This document shows, piece after piece, positions 23,263 through 35,850 of a stretch of 64,000 bases of DNA. Within the stretch, counting starts at the first letter, position 1; each line of letters begins with the position of its first letter. Position numbers and translations under genes: made by a program. Source of the stretch: Cephalopachus bancanus (lineage: Eukaryota > Chordata > Mammalia > Primates > Tarsiidae). The stretch is taken from the NCBI GenBank assembly GCA_027257055.1, contig JAPVLO010000233.1, positions 3,162,001 through 3,226,000 of the forward strand, in the 5' to 3' direction. Below the pieces are notes generated by a model. The model did no database searches, was not told where the DNA came from, and saw only the letters and a list, made by a program, of their open reading frames with translations.

Positions 23263-23935
23263 AAAGTTGTTCAAAGTAAAATGGTATACTTAATTAACAA
23301 TAATTCAATGGAAGAGCCTAAATAGGGTAGACTTTATAAATATAAGCTTCGTAAGCTTAGTATATGATAAAGGTCTCATCACAAGTCAATAGGAAAGAGA
23401 TGGATTGTTCAACAAAGGGTGTTGATCACCTGCATGTGTGATAAGAGAGATTTATAGTTTTAATTGCATACATTAGAATACATTAAACAAATGAATACAA
23501 AAGAAGCTGTAAAATCATATTTCATATGAATGAATGACTCATCTCCGATCAGAAAAAACTTTCTAAGGACAAAAGCAGTTAGAGAAATAACAAAAATAAA
23601 GATAAATAGATAACCCAAAAAGTTTATACAGCAAAATTAAAAAGCTAACAGCTACTTTAAAACATTCTAATAATATAAAAAAGGGAAAAATCTCCCTGTC
23701 CTTATGACATATGATATTGCTTCATGATTTGACAATATTGCAGTTTCTTCTTTTTTGTGTACTCTCTTATGCACTCCTCAAAATGCTGCCTCCAGGTATC
23801 AAAGTGTGTCAGGCAGCCTGGACAAGAACAAAGACAAAATGGCTTTCCTCCTACTCATCCAAGTTTCAGTCTCTTACAATTTCCTTGCAGCCAGTAGAAG
23901 ATCCTTTGGCATTTCTTAGAGTGCAACAGATTCTC
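23263..23935. other. AT-rich stretch without recognised gene
   Basis: No supported feature. Sequence is A-rich with short frames only. Confidence 0.4.
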
Positions 23936-24330
23936 TCCGTTTTCCCTTATTTGAAAATGTCTTGATTTCACTCTTAAGATATGTTGTGCTGGATACAGAA
24001 TTCTGGGTTGACAGTTTTGAGGGGCTTTTCTTTTCAAATATGCCATCCCATTGTGTTCTAGTCTCCACAATTTCTGATGGGAATTCAGAAAACATTCTTC
24101 TTTTTTTTTTCCTGTTTAATTTATGTCTTTTTCTCTCTGTTTTTAAAATTTTCTCTTTGGTTTTCTATAATTTGACTTGGCTTCTTGGGTATACTTTTTT
24201 CCCTTTGTCTTGCTACTGGTTTGCCGAACTTCTTGGGTCTATAAGTAGATATTTTTTAAACCCCAAATTTGGAGAATTTTTGCCATTGTTTCTTCAGTGT
24301 ATCTTTTTCTGCTGAGTGTGTGCTTTTCTC
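23936..24330 (-). repeat. Old L1/HAL1-like remnant, reverse orientation
   Basis: 'ttgtgctggatacagaattc', 'tgggttgacagttttgaggg' and the T-rich text after them match reversed L1M/HAL1 sequence. It is the same kind as 19.6-20.3 kb. The 117-codon frame here is antisense LINE. Confidence 0.65.
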
Positions 24331-24974
24331 ACAGAAAGAGTGTGCCTTCCTGCAAGATAGTGTCCCGAGGGCATGGGCTTTAAAAATGTCTCCCCCAGTA
24401 CTGGCTAGAAGGCTCTTTGGGAAAATTATTTAAGCATTCAGAACTTTAGTTTTCTCTTCTACAGGACATTATAATCCTCATGGAATTTCTTTGTCGAATA
24501 AATGCAGTGGTGTTTATAAACATGGACTGTAAAAGTAAAGCATGGGTGTTATTTTATTTAAAGCATTTCTCCAGGAAACCTCAGTTAAAATGCACATACA
24601 ATTAATTATCCTCTATGAACAGCCTAAAAGATTTATCTGACAAAGAGCAAAACCCTGAAGGAATGTATGTATTTTTGGAAGGAGGGGTTGGGAGACAGAT
24701 GAGGAAGAAGTTTCCAGCATGGGCCCCAGAATCCTGGGAGTCTAGCAGAGATGAGTGGACACAGATATTCCAGTCGGCTTTGATCAGCATCCTGCCTTTC
24801 ATGACCTGTGGTCACAAAAGCTAGCTCATCAATCCTTATTATCAAATATGTATTGCACACGAGAAATTAGCAGTCTTCATATATGCTCTTATATATATCA
24901 TCTATACTTTATACATACATCATATACTCTGATGAAACAAAACAAAAAGGTAGGATACATGTATTGTCAGAATT
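24331..24974. other. Non-coding stretch, nothing identified
   Basis: Unassigned sequence with a short run of AT dinucleotides near 24,890-24,930. No exon or RNA gene is visible. Confidence 0.4.
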
Positions 24975-25490
24975 AAAGTCTTCCAGTTCTCATATGACCC
25001 AGCAATCCCGCTTCTGGGAATATACCTGGAGGAACTCAAATCATTCTACAAAAAAGATACTTATGCACGCATGTTCACAATTGCAAAAACATGGAAACAA
25101 CCATGTTGCTTATTGAAAGTGGCCTGGATTAAAAAAATAGTACATATACATGATGGAACATTGCAAATCCATAAAGAGGGACACAATTATAACTTCACAG
25201 CAACTTGGATGGATTTAGAGTCTCTCATAGTCAGTGATCTATCACAGAAACATAGAACTGAGTACCACATGTTCTCACTCCTAAGTGGACCCTAAGGAAA
25301 CCCTGAACATGTATCATAATACTATAAGAAAGGGATTGGCAGTAGCAGGACTCTGCCAGGGAAGGAAGGGAGGGGGCACATAACACCACTGAGGCTACCT
25401 GATCCTAAATCACGTGAAGTGAGGACCAACGGGAGGCCCAAACTTCACCTGTACGTAGACCAGTTTTGTACCTAACCCTGACTTGGATAT
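24975..25490 (+). mobile_element. 5'-truncated L1 3' end, plus strand
   Basis: Begins in the last part of ORF2 ('gacccagcaatcccgcttct'), passes 'catgatggaacattgcaaat' and 'accacatgttctcactccta', then enters a 3' UTR ending near 'ttgtacctaaccctgacttg'. It is about 500 bp and more diverged than the element at 8 kb. Confidence 0.88.
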
Positions 25491-26254
25491 TTAAGATATG
25501 TGGCCACATCTTTAAAGTGTGCCTTCCTGAAGGATAGTGTCCATTTCTCTCCATTTCTCTCCATTTAGTTGACATCAGTTTAATCTGATGATATATGTTT
25601 GCTTTAGACCTCGGCTCATTGTCATGCATAATTTCTAGTACCAGAAAAACAACTATGTCCTAACTGTAAGAGAAAAGCAAACATTCTAAATGACCTGTTT
25701 CATTTCTTTATGTTGCTTAGAATGCTGATGTCCATCTGGTAAAGGCTGGCTCATTGTGAGGGAATGAATGTCTGTGTTGGATCGGGTTCCCGAGCTATTC
25801 CTTGAGTGATGCTTTGTGTTGGGTAGGTAGAAATCAATGTTGGAAATGAGTGGCACTGAGTGAGGTCTACTGGGAGGAAAGGTGTCCAGATGAGGGGGCA
25901 ATGATGACATGCATTAGAAGGCAGAAAAAGAGGATGCATATTAAGTGAAAGCATGGGAGATTGGCCATCACATGAGTCTGCATGCTCATGGGGGAACATG
26001 TCCAAAAAGGTGTTGAGATGCTGCCCACGGTATCTGCCAATATTTACTTGCAAATATCATCCTTTTTGATTGGCAACATGTCCCATGAATGGGAAGAAAT
26101 TTTGGGTACAGACAGAAGGTCAGGAACCACTGTGAATACACTTAGGTCACTGTAGAGTCGATCAAGTTTGAAAATTCCATTCGTAGTCAATCAGCAAAGC
26201 AAGAGTAACATTGTTACATCAATGCACAGGCCTTTGTTTTTCTGTGCCATAGTT
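25491..26254. other. Non-coding stretch, nothing identified
   Basis: Moderate-complexity sequence with a tandem 'ctccatttct' block near 25,540-25,568. No gene is supported; frames of 74-100 codons on the minus strand show no family. Confidence 0.4.
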
Positions 26255-26560
26255 TTTTAAAAAATTTTTCAATTTATTTTTAATTATAAAAATGTGGGGT
26301 ACAATTCAGGGTTAGATATACAAACATTGATTATGCAGGTACCCTTGCTGATGAGGCATGCCCCTTCCTCTCCTAACAGTTTCCCTCAATGGTCAGTCCC
26401 CTCCCTCGACAGTTTCCCATTGCTGCCAAACACTTTCTTACAGTATTATGATTGTTCAAGGTCCGCTTATGAGTGAGAACATATGGTACTCTGCTCTTTG
26501 TTTCTGTGAGAGATCACTGAGTATGATCGACTCCAAATCCATCCAAGTGCACAGACCTTT
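26255..26560 (-). mobile_element. 5'-truncated L1 3' end, minus strand
   Basis: Reversed L1 tail: poly-T/AT-rich start, 'aatgtggggtacaattcagg', then 'gtccgcttatgagtgagaac' and 'gtgagagatcactgagtatg'. It is the same lineage-specific tail as the 8-11 kb L1. Confidence 0.85.
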
Positions 26561-27065
26561 TAAAAACTTAAGATCCCTTAAGAGATTAGGCAAATCAAAG
26601 TCCCCGCCTCAAGGAAAGCACATGCTGCTAGAAGAAATGTGTCGTTTTGGTCCTAATGACAGCCAATTAAAATCCTACCAGCCAACCTACTAGAAGATCA
26701 ATGACGAGGTCATAAGCTGATCAGGACAACTAACAAATAACTCTGGTGAAAATGTAAACAGCTAAGAATAAAATAATCTCCTTAAAACAAGCAAGTAGTG
26801 ATCCCAGCTCTATGCTACTGTGCCCTATGACACCAAATTTAGTGGGAACACCTGGGAAATATGAGACTGATTTGCCTGAAGTATATTGGTCGAAGAACCT
26901 TTTGGGAAGGAACTCAACCTAAGGGGAGAAAGTCCAAGTTCACAGTCTGATTCAAGGCCAATCTCAAAGGGAAAGGGCATTCCTGAAGACAACCTGGCTG
27001 CTCATATTGCAGTCTTCAGCCTAGCTCCCAGGATTCCTGGGGGAGAGAAGAATAAGAAAAAGAGA
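26561..27065. other. Non-coding stretch, nothing identified
   Basis: No recognised repeat or exon. The frame at 26,886-27,131 runs into the next Alu and is not a gene. Confidence 0.4.
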
Positions 27066-27362
27066 ATGGCCAGGCTTGGCTCAGTCTTTAATCCCAGCAC
27101 TTCGGGAGGCCAAGGCAGGTGGATTGTCTGAGCCCGCAGGTTTGAGATCAGTCCAGGCAACTTGGCAAGAACTCCACTCTACAATAAAAAATAAAAAAAA
27201 TAGCCGGGCGTGGTAGTACATGCCTGTAGTTCTGGCTACTTGGAAGGCTGAGGCAGAAGGATCGTCTGAGCCCAGCTAGTTGATGCTGGGGTGACCATGA
27301 GCATGCTACTGCACTCCAGCCTGGGTGACGGAGTGAGACTCCAATTCCAAAAAAAAAAAAAG
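27066..27362 (+). mobile_element. Lineage-specific Alu, plus strand
   Basis: 'ggccaggcttggctcagtct' to 'gtgagactccaattccaaaa' with an A tail. 'AAAAAGAGAATGG' before and 'AAAAAGAGAAGG' after suggest the target-site duplication. Confidence 0.92.
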
Positions 27363-27572
27363 AAAAGAAAAAGAGAAGGTAAAACATGACAAGTATCCCC
27401 AGACAGCGGGAGTGCAAGGCAACACTGACGTGCGAGGTTGTGTGACTGTGTGACGGAACTAGCCACGTTGGACATCAAGCTTATTTTCTCAGTTAGGAGT
27501 AGCATGGGAACATAAGACAAATGTAGCTGGGGAGAGGGTGGGAGGCGTTTGAATGAGTAGGGGAGTGGGATA
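27363..27572. other. Short spacer, nothing identified
   Basis: Unassigned sequence between an Alu and the mariner copy B. Confidence 0.4.
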
Positions 27573-27574
27573 TA

Positions 27575-28162
27575 TGAGGGAGATCCCCCCAAACCGGAAT
27601 TAGCTATTTGTATTTTTTATTTGGAAAGCGAGTCCCTTGGAGTATAGGCTTCCCCTGCTAGGTCAGTGTTCTAGGAACCCATTGGCATCAGTATACAAGC
27701 TAGCATTGTTGTGAGAGGCTGCATTTGGCTTCAGCTATTTTTTGTTGAAGATTCTTTCAATGGTTTGCCCATTCCATGATGGGTGATTTACGAGTGCACC
27801 TGCACACACCGCGCTGAGTGTTCAGTAGTTTTTGACCACGAATGACATGACCCCCATGCCCTATCCTCCCTATTCACTGATCTCGCTCCAAGTGACTTTT
27901 TTTTTGTTTCCCTGGATGAAAAATGTCCTCAAAGGGAAACGATTTGCCAATGCGGAAGAGGTGAAACAAGAAATGGCAGCAGCACTAAAAGGCATCGAAA
28001 TTGACGAGTACAAAACTGTTCTCGATAGGTGGAAAAAGCATCTCGATAGGTGTATCGCATCAAACAGAGAGTACTTTTGAAGGCGACTAAAGTTTAAACA
28101 TGTAAGAATAGATATGCAATGTTTTGTAAATAAATTTCATATTTTGGGGGGGTCCCCCCTTG
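27575..28162 (+). mobile_element. Mariner deletion derivative (copy B), plus strand
   Basis: A 588-bp element bounded by TA on both sides (27573-27574 and 28163-28164). Terminal repeats are TGAGGGAGATCCCCCC and, reversed, CAAGGGGGGACCCCCC. A 5' region and a short start-like segment ('atgatgggtgatttacgag') are joined directly to the C-terminal third of a mariner transposase, beginning at the PAHTALSVQ position. The coding tail (27,832-28,080) ends FANAEEVKQEMAAALKGIE and CIASNREYF. The catalytic core is deleted and the third acid is lost. It is non-autonomous and shares its deletion with the copy at 36.8 kb. Confidence 0.92.
27832..28080 (+). pseudogene. Mariner transposase C-terminal remnant in copy B
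   Basis: An 82-codon frame covering the end of the transposase: GMT-like NDMTPMPYPPYS, then LISLQVTFFLFPWMKN where the third catalytic Asp should be, and KKHLDRCIASNREYF at the end. The stop directly precedes the 3' terminal region, as in intact mariners. A stop upstream (at 27,826) separates it from the PAHTALSVQ part. Confidence 0.85.
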
Positions 28163-30030
28163 TATAACAGATACCTGGTGCTTCCTCATCTGCTTACCTT
28201 CCTCTCCTTTGGGAATTGACTCTTTTTTTGCCTCTGTGATGCCTGTGAATTTGCCAAGCCTTCTTCTCCCCCAGCAGTCCTCAGGGGTAGGTTTGCCACC
28301 CAGGCAAGCCAACAAGAGAACACTGTTAACTACTGGAATCAAGGAGGGGTGCTTATGCTTGGGTGTAGAACCCAAGCAGAGCCAATAGGAAGCCTTCTGT
28401 GGGACTGTCATGGTTGCCAGAAGAGGTTTTTCATGCTGCAACCTGTAAAGACTGTTGTTTCAGTCAATGGAGAGATTTGCCAGACCATAATAAAGTCATC
28501 AGGAGAACTGTGGATAGAGAAAACTAGACAGATTTTGGGGACATTCCTCTATCCAGATGTACATCTGCTTCGAATCCTAAATGTCTCAGTTACATAACAA
28601 TGAAATGTCACAATTTCTAAAATTCTTCAATGTCTTATGTGAATCTTGGGGATGACTTGCAATTGAGTGGTTCCTGACCAACACAGAGGAGGGATTATTT
28701 GTTTCTGTTTTTGACCATTTGAAGCTAGGAGGCTGTGACCTGTGGAAACACAAATCTAAGAAACCAGAGCAAGCCATCTCTTCCTCAGTCTCGTACCCAG
28801 TGCCTTCAACTGTTGTAGAAAATGTGTTAATATGCACACAAATACTTCATTTGAAAATCACCAAAAGGTTGATGGTTCGATACAGTGATAACTGATAAAT
28901 CCGATGTGCCCTGATGTACTTCCTCTAAAATAGACATGTCTTCCTTCTCTGGTATGGAGTCTCATATTAAGGGCATGGGGACCCAGTCTTCCAACAGCCT
29001 GCAATGATCTCATAGCATCTGTTTCTCTGAGAAATGAGAGGAAGGGAGAGAATGAAATGGGTGCTGTCTTTTGGGGATCATGAGATTTTCTATCTGTATT
29101 CAGCTGGGAAGGAGTTGAGAGAAGACGGTGGGACTTTATCCTTCCATCACTGCTTCCTGTAGAGCCTGTAATTTTCACCTGGAATCTTCTCAAGCTATTC
29201 ATCATTTATCCATTCAACGAATGTGTGAGTGCCTTCCCTGGGTGGACACTTACATGGCACACCGTGATGGACAGACAGGACAGTGTCCTTGGAATTTACA
29301 GCCTAGTTGGGGAAGATGGACAATTAATTATGATGAAATGTGATATGTGTTACAAATGGGGAAGTATGATGTTTTCATCAAGATTCCTAGGAACAAGTGA
29401 CAGAAACCAAATTCAAGCTAGTTTAAGTAAAAAGAGGCTATTTACTCATTGTGTAATAGCCCTGAGTTCAGATGTCTTCAGGTTTGGCTGAATCCAGCTC
29501 TCCAGTGATTTAGTCCTCTCTTTCTCCCACCCATCCTCATCCCCCGTCTCTACCTCTCTCTGTCCCCCGCTTTCTTCTGCACTGGTTTCATTCTTAGAAT
29601 GCTTTCTTGTTGGCAAAGGTAGCCCCTGGCATTTCTAGAACTACATCATCCTTAGTATATGAGATCTCATAGAGAGATCTTCTCTCTCTCAGTCTCCATG
29701 GCAATCCTGCCCATTTTTCAGATTGCCCCCTTTTGGTCCATGCCTACCTCTGGATCAATAACTGTGCCCAGAGTTTAAGGGTTTTATTTATGACTGGTCT
29801 GGTTTACGAGTGTATCCTGAGGCTGCACTAGGAATCTAGGAGGTGTATTCTTGAAGTTTTGGGGCAACCTATAAAGCTAATATGCATAGCCATCCCTTCC
29901 TCAGTCTCGCACGCCATGCCTCCAACTGTTTTAGAAAAATTGGGAGCACATAATAGGGCAAGTGACCAGCTGTAGGGAAAAATGGATGGTTTATTGGAGA
30001 AAGTGGATGTAAACGATAAGTCGCAATTCT
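28163..30030. other. 1.9-kb stretch with a diverged direct repeat, no gene
   Basis: Two related segments occur at about 28,763-28,830 and 29,883-29,950, both carrying 'cttcctcagtctcg', 'caactgtt' and 'tagaaaa'. The flanks downstream of each also look alike. A fragment at 29,390-29,640 has the wording of an ancient repeat ('caagctagtttaagtaaaaa'), also echoed at 38,120-38,340. No exon is recognised. Confidence 0.4.
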
Positions 30031-30196
30031 TTTTTTTTTTTTTTTTAGGTTAGAGGCAAGCTCTGTCGTCCAAGCTGGAGTACAGTGGCATGATCATAAC
30101 TCACTACGGCCTCAACTTCCTGCACTCAAGTGATCCTCCTGCCTCAGCCTCCTGAGTAGCTAGGGCTTCAGGCAGGAGTCACTATATTTGACCCCG
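30031..30196 (-). mobile_element. Alu-like monomer, minus strand
   Basis: 18 T followed by one arm of Alu-type sequence ('ctgtcgtccaagctggagta', 'tcctgagtagctagggcttc'). There is no second arm, so it is probably an old free monomer. Confidence 0.8.
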
Positions 30197-30199
30197 TTC

Positions 30200-30395
30200 T
30201 TATAACAACAGCTAACATTTATTGAATGTCTGCTATGTGCCAGGCACTGTGCTAAGCACTTGACATATATTAATTGACCTAATCTTCACCACAGCCTCTG
30301 AAGTAAGAACCAGTATTTTGTCCATTTCAGAGAAAGAAAAGTCGAGGCACAGAGAGGTTAAATAACATCCTCAAAGCCCTGCATGTAGTAAAAGA
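30200..30395 (+). repeat. MIR element, plus strand
   Basis: Contains the MIR core 'tgctatgtgccaggcactgt' and the downstream 'cacagagaggttaaataaca'. MIRs are ancient tRNA-derived repeats shared by all placental mammals. Confidence 0.93.
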
Positions 30396-30704
30396 ACAGG
30401 GTGTAGGGTAAGGTACGTGGGAGGAGAGAATACCCCAGGTGAGGAATAGCCTGTGGACAGACCCAGGGACACCTCTGAAAAACGTGCCATGGCCTGGGCT
30501 CTGGAAGGACAAGAAACCCCAGGGGGATTGGCTTTGTAGACATGAGCAAATTGGGGACTTCAGCATCCCCGTTTCTCCCCTGACCTGATTGTACTTTTAG
30601 AGCGCTGTTTTCAGAGACTGGTGCCCATTCGGTTTGCTCAAGGATCTGGATGTAAACTGCATTGAATTCCTGGCTCATTTTCAGTGCTCTGATGAAAAAA
30701 AGAT
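30396..30704. other. Short non-coding stretch
   Basis: Nothing identified. The minus-strand frames of 79-149 codons overlap the flanking MIR and Alu and show no family. Confidence 0.4.
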
Positions 30705-30830
30705 ACCCTGATTGGGATGGGAGTATTGCTTGAGCCCAGGAGTTCCAGGCTGCAGTGTGTGGCAATCGCTCCTGTGAATAGCCACTGCTCTCCAGCCTGG
30801 GCAACACAGTGAGACCTCTTTTCTATTTTT
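30705..30830 (+). mobile_element. Alu right-arm fragment, plus strand
   Basis: 'tgcttgagcccaggagttcc' to 'gcctgggcaacacagtgaga' without a left arm or a good start. A poly-A-like AT-rich segment follows. Confidence 0.8.
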
Positions 30831-32214
30831 TTAATATTAAAAAAAATTTTGATTAAAATCAACATTTTGAGACAGTCCACCTTATGTGGGTTTAGCAACA
30901 TTGTAACAATTGTGTTATTGTTTATTGCAGTTGTGTGGCTCCATTTGGCAAACAGGCTAATTTTAGGGAGATTAGCCAACTTAATTTTTCCTTTGGTCCT
31001 GAATTCATTGGTACCCCAGTAACCTGGTTTTCTGATTTTTTTTTTCCCTACTGGAGTACTCTTCTGGACACAGGTCAAACACTAGTAGCTACACTCTTAG
31101 ATGTCTTTCATTTTAATAATAGGTCGCCAACCCCACTGCAAACACTCTAGGACCCAATGTCTGACCATGCTGTAGAGAAACATGGTAGACATGTGCCACC
31201 CTGGAGCCTAAGGATGCGACATCAAAAGTGGTATAAGTCTATTTGCAGAGACATTTAGATGGAACACAACTCTTAAAACCTACTCTGAGCTGGGTGCAGT
31301 GGTTCACACCTGTAGTTCTGGGAGACTGAGACAGGAGGATCACTTGAACCCAAAAGTTTGAGGCTTGTGGTCATCATTAGGGTCAAGCCATCTGAAATAT
31401 TGTTCTGTGGTATGTTTGAGAAGGATAGGAGAGAAGATAAAGATGTATAAAAAGAACTGAGGTATTGCCAAAGACTTCAGGTCGAGTAAAAACCCATTGA
31501 CTACTGTAAGCTGCCATGATGCACTTTGAATGAACCTTGTCTTTGTTAGATGAAATTCAACCAAAGGTTTACCACAATGCAGAACTTATATTCACTAATA
31601 TGGCACAGGCATCAGCCAGTGAAAACAGGTGCTGAATTTTATAAGCAATGGTTTCGCTGAATCAGTGTTTCCCAGCTGACCCTCAGCCCCACCTGTCAGG
31701 ACCATGCTTTTTTTGAACTCAAGAGGCAGCATCCAAGACCTACTGTAAGATGACTAGATCAGTGACTCTCAGTGATGGGCGACTTTGCCTTCCAAGAGAC
31801 ATTGGCAAGGTCTGGAGGGTGCCTCTGGTACCTAGTGGGTAAAGGTAAGGGATTCTGCTAACCCAAATCTACAATGCGCAGGGCAACCATCTGCAACAAA
31901 GAATGATCTGTTCCAAAATGTCCCTAGTGGCGAGGACGAGGAACTCTGCCCTTGGTGATGTGATACACTTAGCATGAGCAAAAGCAAACCTTTTGCAGAT
32001 CGGCTTGGTGGCAAGTTGCTATCAGCTTGTCCATGTGGGCATGTGTCATTAGTTCAAAGTAAAAAACCATTTATAAATACCACTTCCCCTGTAGCTTTTT
32101 TCCACATTGATTGAATAGTCAAAAAATAAAATAGGCACTGATGAAATTATTCTGCTGATACTTCCTTGTATCGGCAGCGCATGCATTAGGTGAAAATTAT
32201 TTATGATCATAATA
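30831..32214. other. Non-coding stretch with a small Alu fragment
   Basis: No exon seen. An 85-bp Alu left-arm fragment lies at 31,287-31,372 ('gctgggtgcagtggttcaca'). The remainder is unassigned. Confidence 0.45.
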
Positions 32215-32740
32215 ATAACGATAGGCAGCTCTTATAAAGTCAATATGATTATGCACCAGACACTGCTTAGGGAGCTTTCAGGCTTTATCTCAGTTTTTAC
32301 AGCAGCATATTAGATGTCCCTCCTCACTTATTTTGAGTTGAGGATCTCACTCTTTTGCTCAGGATGGAGTGCAGTGGCACAGTCATGGCTGACTGCAACC
32401 TCGACCTCCTGAACTCAGGTGATCTTTCTGTCTCAGCTTCCAGAGTAGCTGGGACCACATGGGTGCACCTCCATGCCTGGCTAATTGTTTGAGGTTTTAT
32501 AGAAACAAGGTCTCACTCTGTTGCCCAGGCTGTCTCAAACTCCTGGGTTCAGGCGATCCTGCTGCTTCAGCCTCTGAAAGTGCTGGGATTACAGGTGTGA
32601 ACTACTGTGCCCGGCCTAGAGAATGTTTTGATAAGGAAACTGAGGCCTAGAGAGTTCAATTACCTGCTAAAAGTCACATCAATGACTCTGTCTTCACCAT
32701 CCTTGTTTTAGCCGTTGTATTGTACGTGCTTCTTTGACAA
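32215..32740 (+). repeat. MIR element split by an Alu
   Basis: Left part: 'gcaccagacactgcttaggg', then 'ggctttatctcagtttttac'. Right part after the Alu: 'gataaggaaactgaggccta'. Both are in MIR order, so the Alu inserted into an existing MIR. Confidence 0.85.
32326..32617 (-). mobile_element. Alu, minus strand, inside a MIR
   Basis: Reversed dimer: 'gagttgaggatctcactctt' to 'gctgggattacaggtgtgaa' and 'gtgcccggcc'. It is diverged and lacks an obvious poly-T start. Confidence 0.9.
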
Positions 32741-33377
32741 GCGTTATTTCAGGAGGAATGTTCTGTGTCAAATGCAAACATAAGAGACCTAGTTCCATGG
32801 CTGTGAGGTTAGAGGATTTCAAGGCAGGAAAGGGATGTCTAGGACCTCAGGCAAACTGTTTAGAGGCCCAAAATGTCTTTGCATAAAGGTTGTACTTTTG
32901 CTTCACCAAATAGAAGCTTCTGGGGTGTCTGAGTGAACAGAAATGTCTTACCCCTTTCTCTCTTACCTTCACACAGCAAGAAAGCTTTATCTGTCGTGAG
33001 TATTTCCAAGGTGAAAGGACCATTGTGAATAGGCTTGGCCCGTGCTGGCATATCACCCAAGTGGCACACCTTTCTAGAAATCCAAAGAAGGGGATGGCTT
33101 CTGTCAAGTCAAATCCCTGCAGAAATTAGCTAAACCCCACAAAAAATATTGACGAGGCGAGCCATGTCCAGTGCCACACAGACTCCTGAGGTCCACAGGC
33201 AGGCCTTCCCTGGCTGAGAGAGAAAGCTGTGTTTTTGTGGAAATGACTGTAGAAAGGAGTCAGAAACCTGGGTACAGGCCTTGCTACCCTTTTCCTGATT
33301 TCCTTTCTTCTGGCAAGAAGTGGAGGAAGGAAGAGTCGGAGGACAGGAGGAAGGAGAGAGGGCAGAAGGGAGCTGGT
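32741..33377. other. Non-coding stretch, nothing identified
   Basis: No recognisable gene or repeat. The segment just before the next Alu (33,310-33,375) is purine-rich. Confidence 0.4.
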
Positions 33378-33586
33378 GATTTTTTTTTTTTTTTGAGTTG
33401 GAGCCTCACTCTGTCGCCCAGACTGGAGTGCAGTGGCCGCTCCCGGCCACCGCAGCCTCGCCTGCTGGGCTCCGGCGATCCTTCCGCCTCAGCCTTCCGA
33501 GTAGCCGGAATTACAGGCACGCGCTACCACGCCCGGCTGATTTTTTGATTTCTTGTAGAGAAGGTCTCGCCTGCCCAGGCGGGTTT
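33378..33586 (-). mobile_element. 5'-truncated lineage-specific Alu, minus strand
   Basis: Poly-T, then a CpG-rich copy ('cgctcccggccaccgcagcc') that stops at 'gcctgcccaggcggg', so about the first 70 bases of the Alu are missing. Its high CpG content suggests it is young. A MIR follows directly. Confidence 0.92.
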
Positions 33587-33765
33587 TACACATCGTTTTT
33601 ATCTAATCTCCCAACGATCAGTCAAGGGTAAATATTGTTGTCCTTTAAGGAGCCGTTAAGAAGTTTGATAACTTGCCCAAGGTCACACAGTTGATTGACA
33701 ATGGAGTTCCGATTCACACCCATGCCCGTCTCATGCCAGAAGTCCCATTTTTTTCCCCACTCCGC
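33587..33765 (+). repeat. MIR element, plus strand
   Basis: 'aacttgcccaaggtcacaca' is the classic MIR 3' region, followed by an old right end. Confidence 0.9.
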
Positions 33766-34185
33766 CACTCTGCTCACAGAGGGAAGTCACAGCCTTCTGG
33801 AGCTGATAACATTGTGCTCCTATCAGGTCTGAGCTAGTGACTGCTTGTGTTGGCAGCACTGAACGGCAGATGACAGAGGTGATGACGTAGAACATCTCAT
33901 CTCGAAGGTTTCCCTATGTTCCTTATGGAGCGCAGGAGCCAAGAGGCAAGAGCACCATTGTGGAAAACACCTTAAAAGCAGCACATTGATAAATAAACAA
34001 ATGGAAGCATCAGTCTTATGTTGTGAAAGGAGCTTGGCACCCATCGGCCAGAGGGCCTGGTTCTGCCTTTGCTTGATCCTGTGACCTTGAAGGCTGCACG
34101 GGGCCTCTGTGACTTTGCTAAGGCTGTTGTTAGTCCTGTCTTTTTCAGTTCTGAGAGTCAGTTTTCTGTTTAAATATGATCTCCA
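33766..34185. other. Non-coding stretch, nothing identified
   Basis: No feature supported. The minus-strand frame of 150 codons (33,823-34,275) has no family resemblance and continues into the LTR-like repeat. Confidence 0.4.
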
Positions 34186-34560
34186 TTGTATGAGTCTGCT
34201 TGGCACCTGCAGACTGGGTGCCTCAAACAGACATTTATCATCCCACCGTTCTGGAGGCTGAAAGTCTAGCATCAAGGTACCTGCAGGTTTGGTTTTATCC
34301 GAGACCTCTCACTGTGCCTTGCAGACAGCTGCCTTTTTGCTGTGTCCTCACATAGTCCTTGTTTAAGCTTGCCTGGTGGCCTAATCTCTTCTTCTTAGAG
34401 AGACATCTCTCAGATTGGATTAAGACCCACTCGAATGACCTCATTTTTGATCTTCTGAAAGGCTCTATCTTCAAACACAGTCACGTGCAGAGGAACTAGG
34501 GGTTAGGATTTCTACATACGAATTTTGCGGAGGACACAATTCATCCCATCATATACCATA
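34186..34560. repeat. Ancient LTR-like repeat
   Basis: 'catcccaccgttctggaggc', 'tttttgctgtgtcctcacat' and 'ggttaggatttctacatacg' are words of a common old mammalian LTR-type repeat. I am not sure of the family name. Confidence 0.6.
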
Positions 34561-35316
<756 letters not shown>

Positions 35317-35333
35317 CCACACTTACTTTAGGA

Positions 35334-35850
35334 CAGATGCCCCTTGAACAACGCGAGGGTTGGGGGTGTGTACTCCTCACACAATTAAAAATCCATGTAT
35401 AACTTTTGACTTCTCCAAAACTTCACTACTAATAACCCACCATTGGCCGGAAGCCTGACTGATAGCATAAATAGTGGACTGACATATATCTTGCATGTTA
35501 TATGTATTGTATACTGTATTCTTACAATAAAGTAAGCTAGGGAAAAGAAAATGTTATTAAGAAAATGCAAGGAGGAGACGATATATGTACTATTCACTAA
35601 GTGGAAATGGATTGTCATAAAGGTCTTCATCCTGGCCGTCTTCACGTTGAATAGGCTGAGGAGAAGGAAGAAGAGGTTGGTGGTCTTGTTTCAGGGAAGG
35701 CAGAGGCGGTGGGGATGGCAGGAGAGGCAGACATACTCAGTGCACTTAGTGCACTGGGAAAAACATAGTGAGACCTCAGTGCACTTTTATTGGAAAAAAT
35801 CTGAGGTTAAAAATCTGCAGTTCAAACCCACGTTGTCCAAGGGTCAGCTG
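35334..35850. mobile_element. Non-autonomous Tigger-like DNA transposon
   Basis: The termini are an inverted repeat: CAGATGCCCCTTGAACAACG at the left and, reversed, CAGCTGACCCTTGGACAACG at the right. The interior ('ttcttacaataaagtaagct', 'aaatggattgtcataaaggt') is typical of a widespread non-autonomous Tigger-type element. Some 100 bp near 35,690-35,790 look foreign or rearranged. The 123-codon frame at 35,551-35,922 is chance. Confidence 0.85.

Noticed and set aside
32161..32230. 'cttccttgtatcggcagcgc' resembling the start of U6 small nuclear RNA
   Set aside because: Only about 25 bases are vaguely similar and the rest of U6 is absent; most likely chance.
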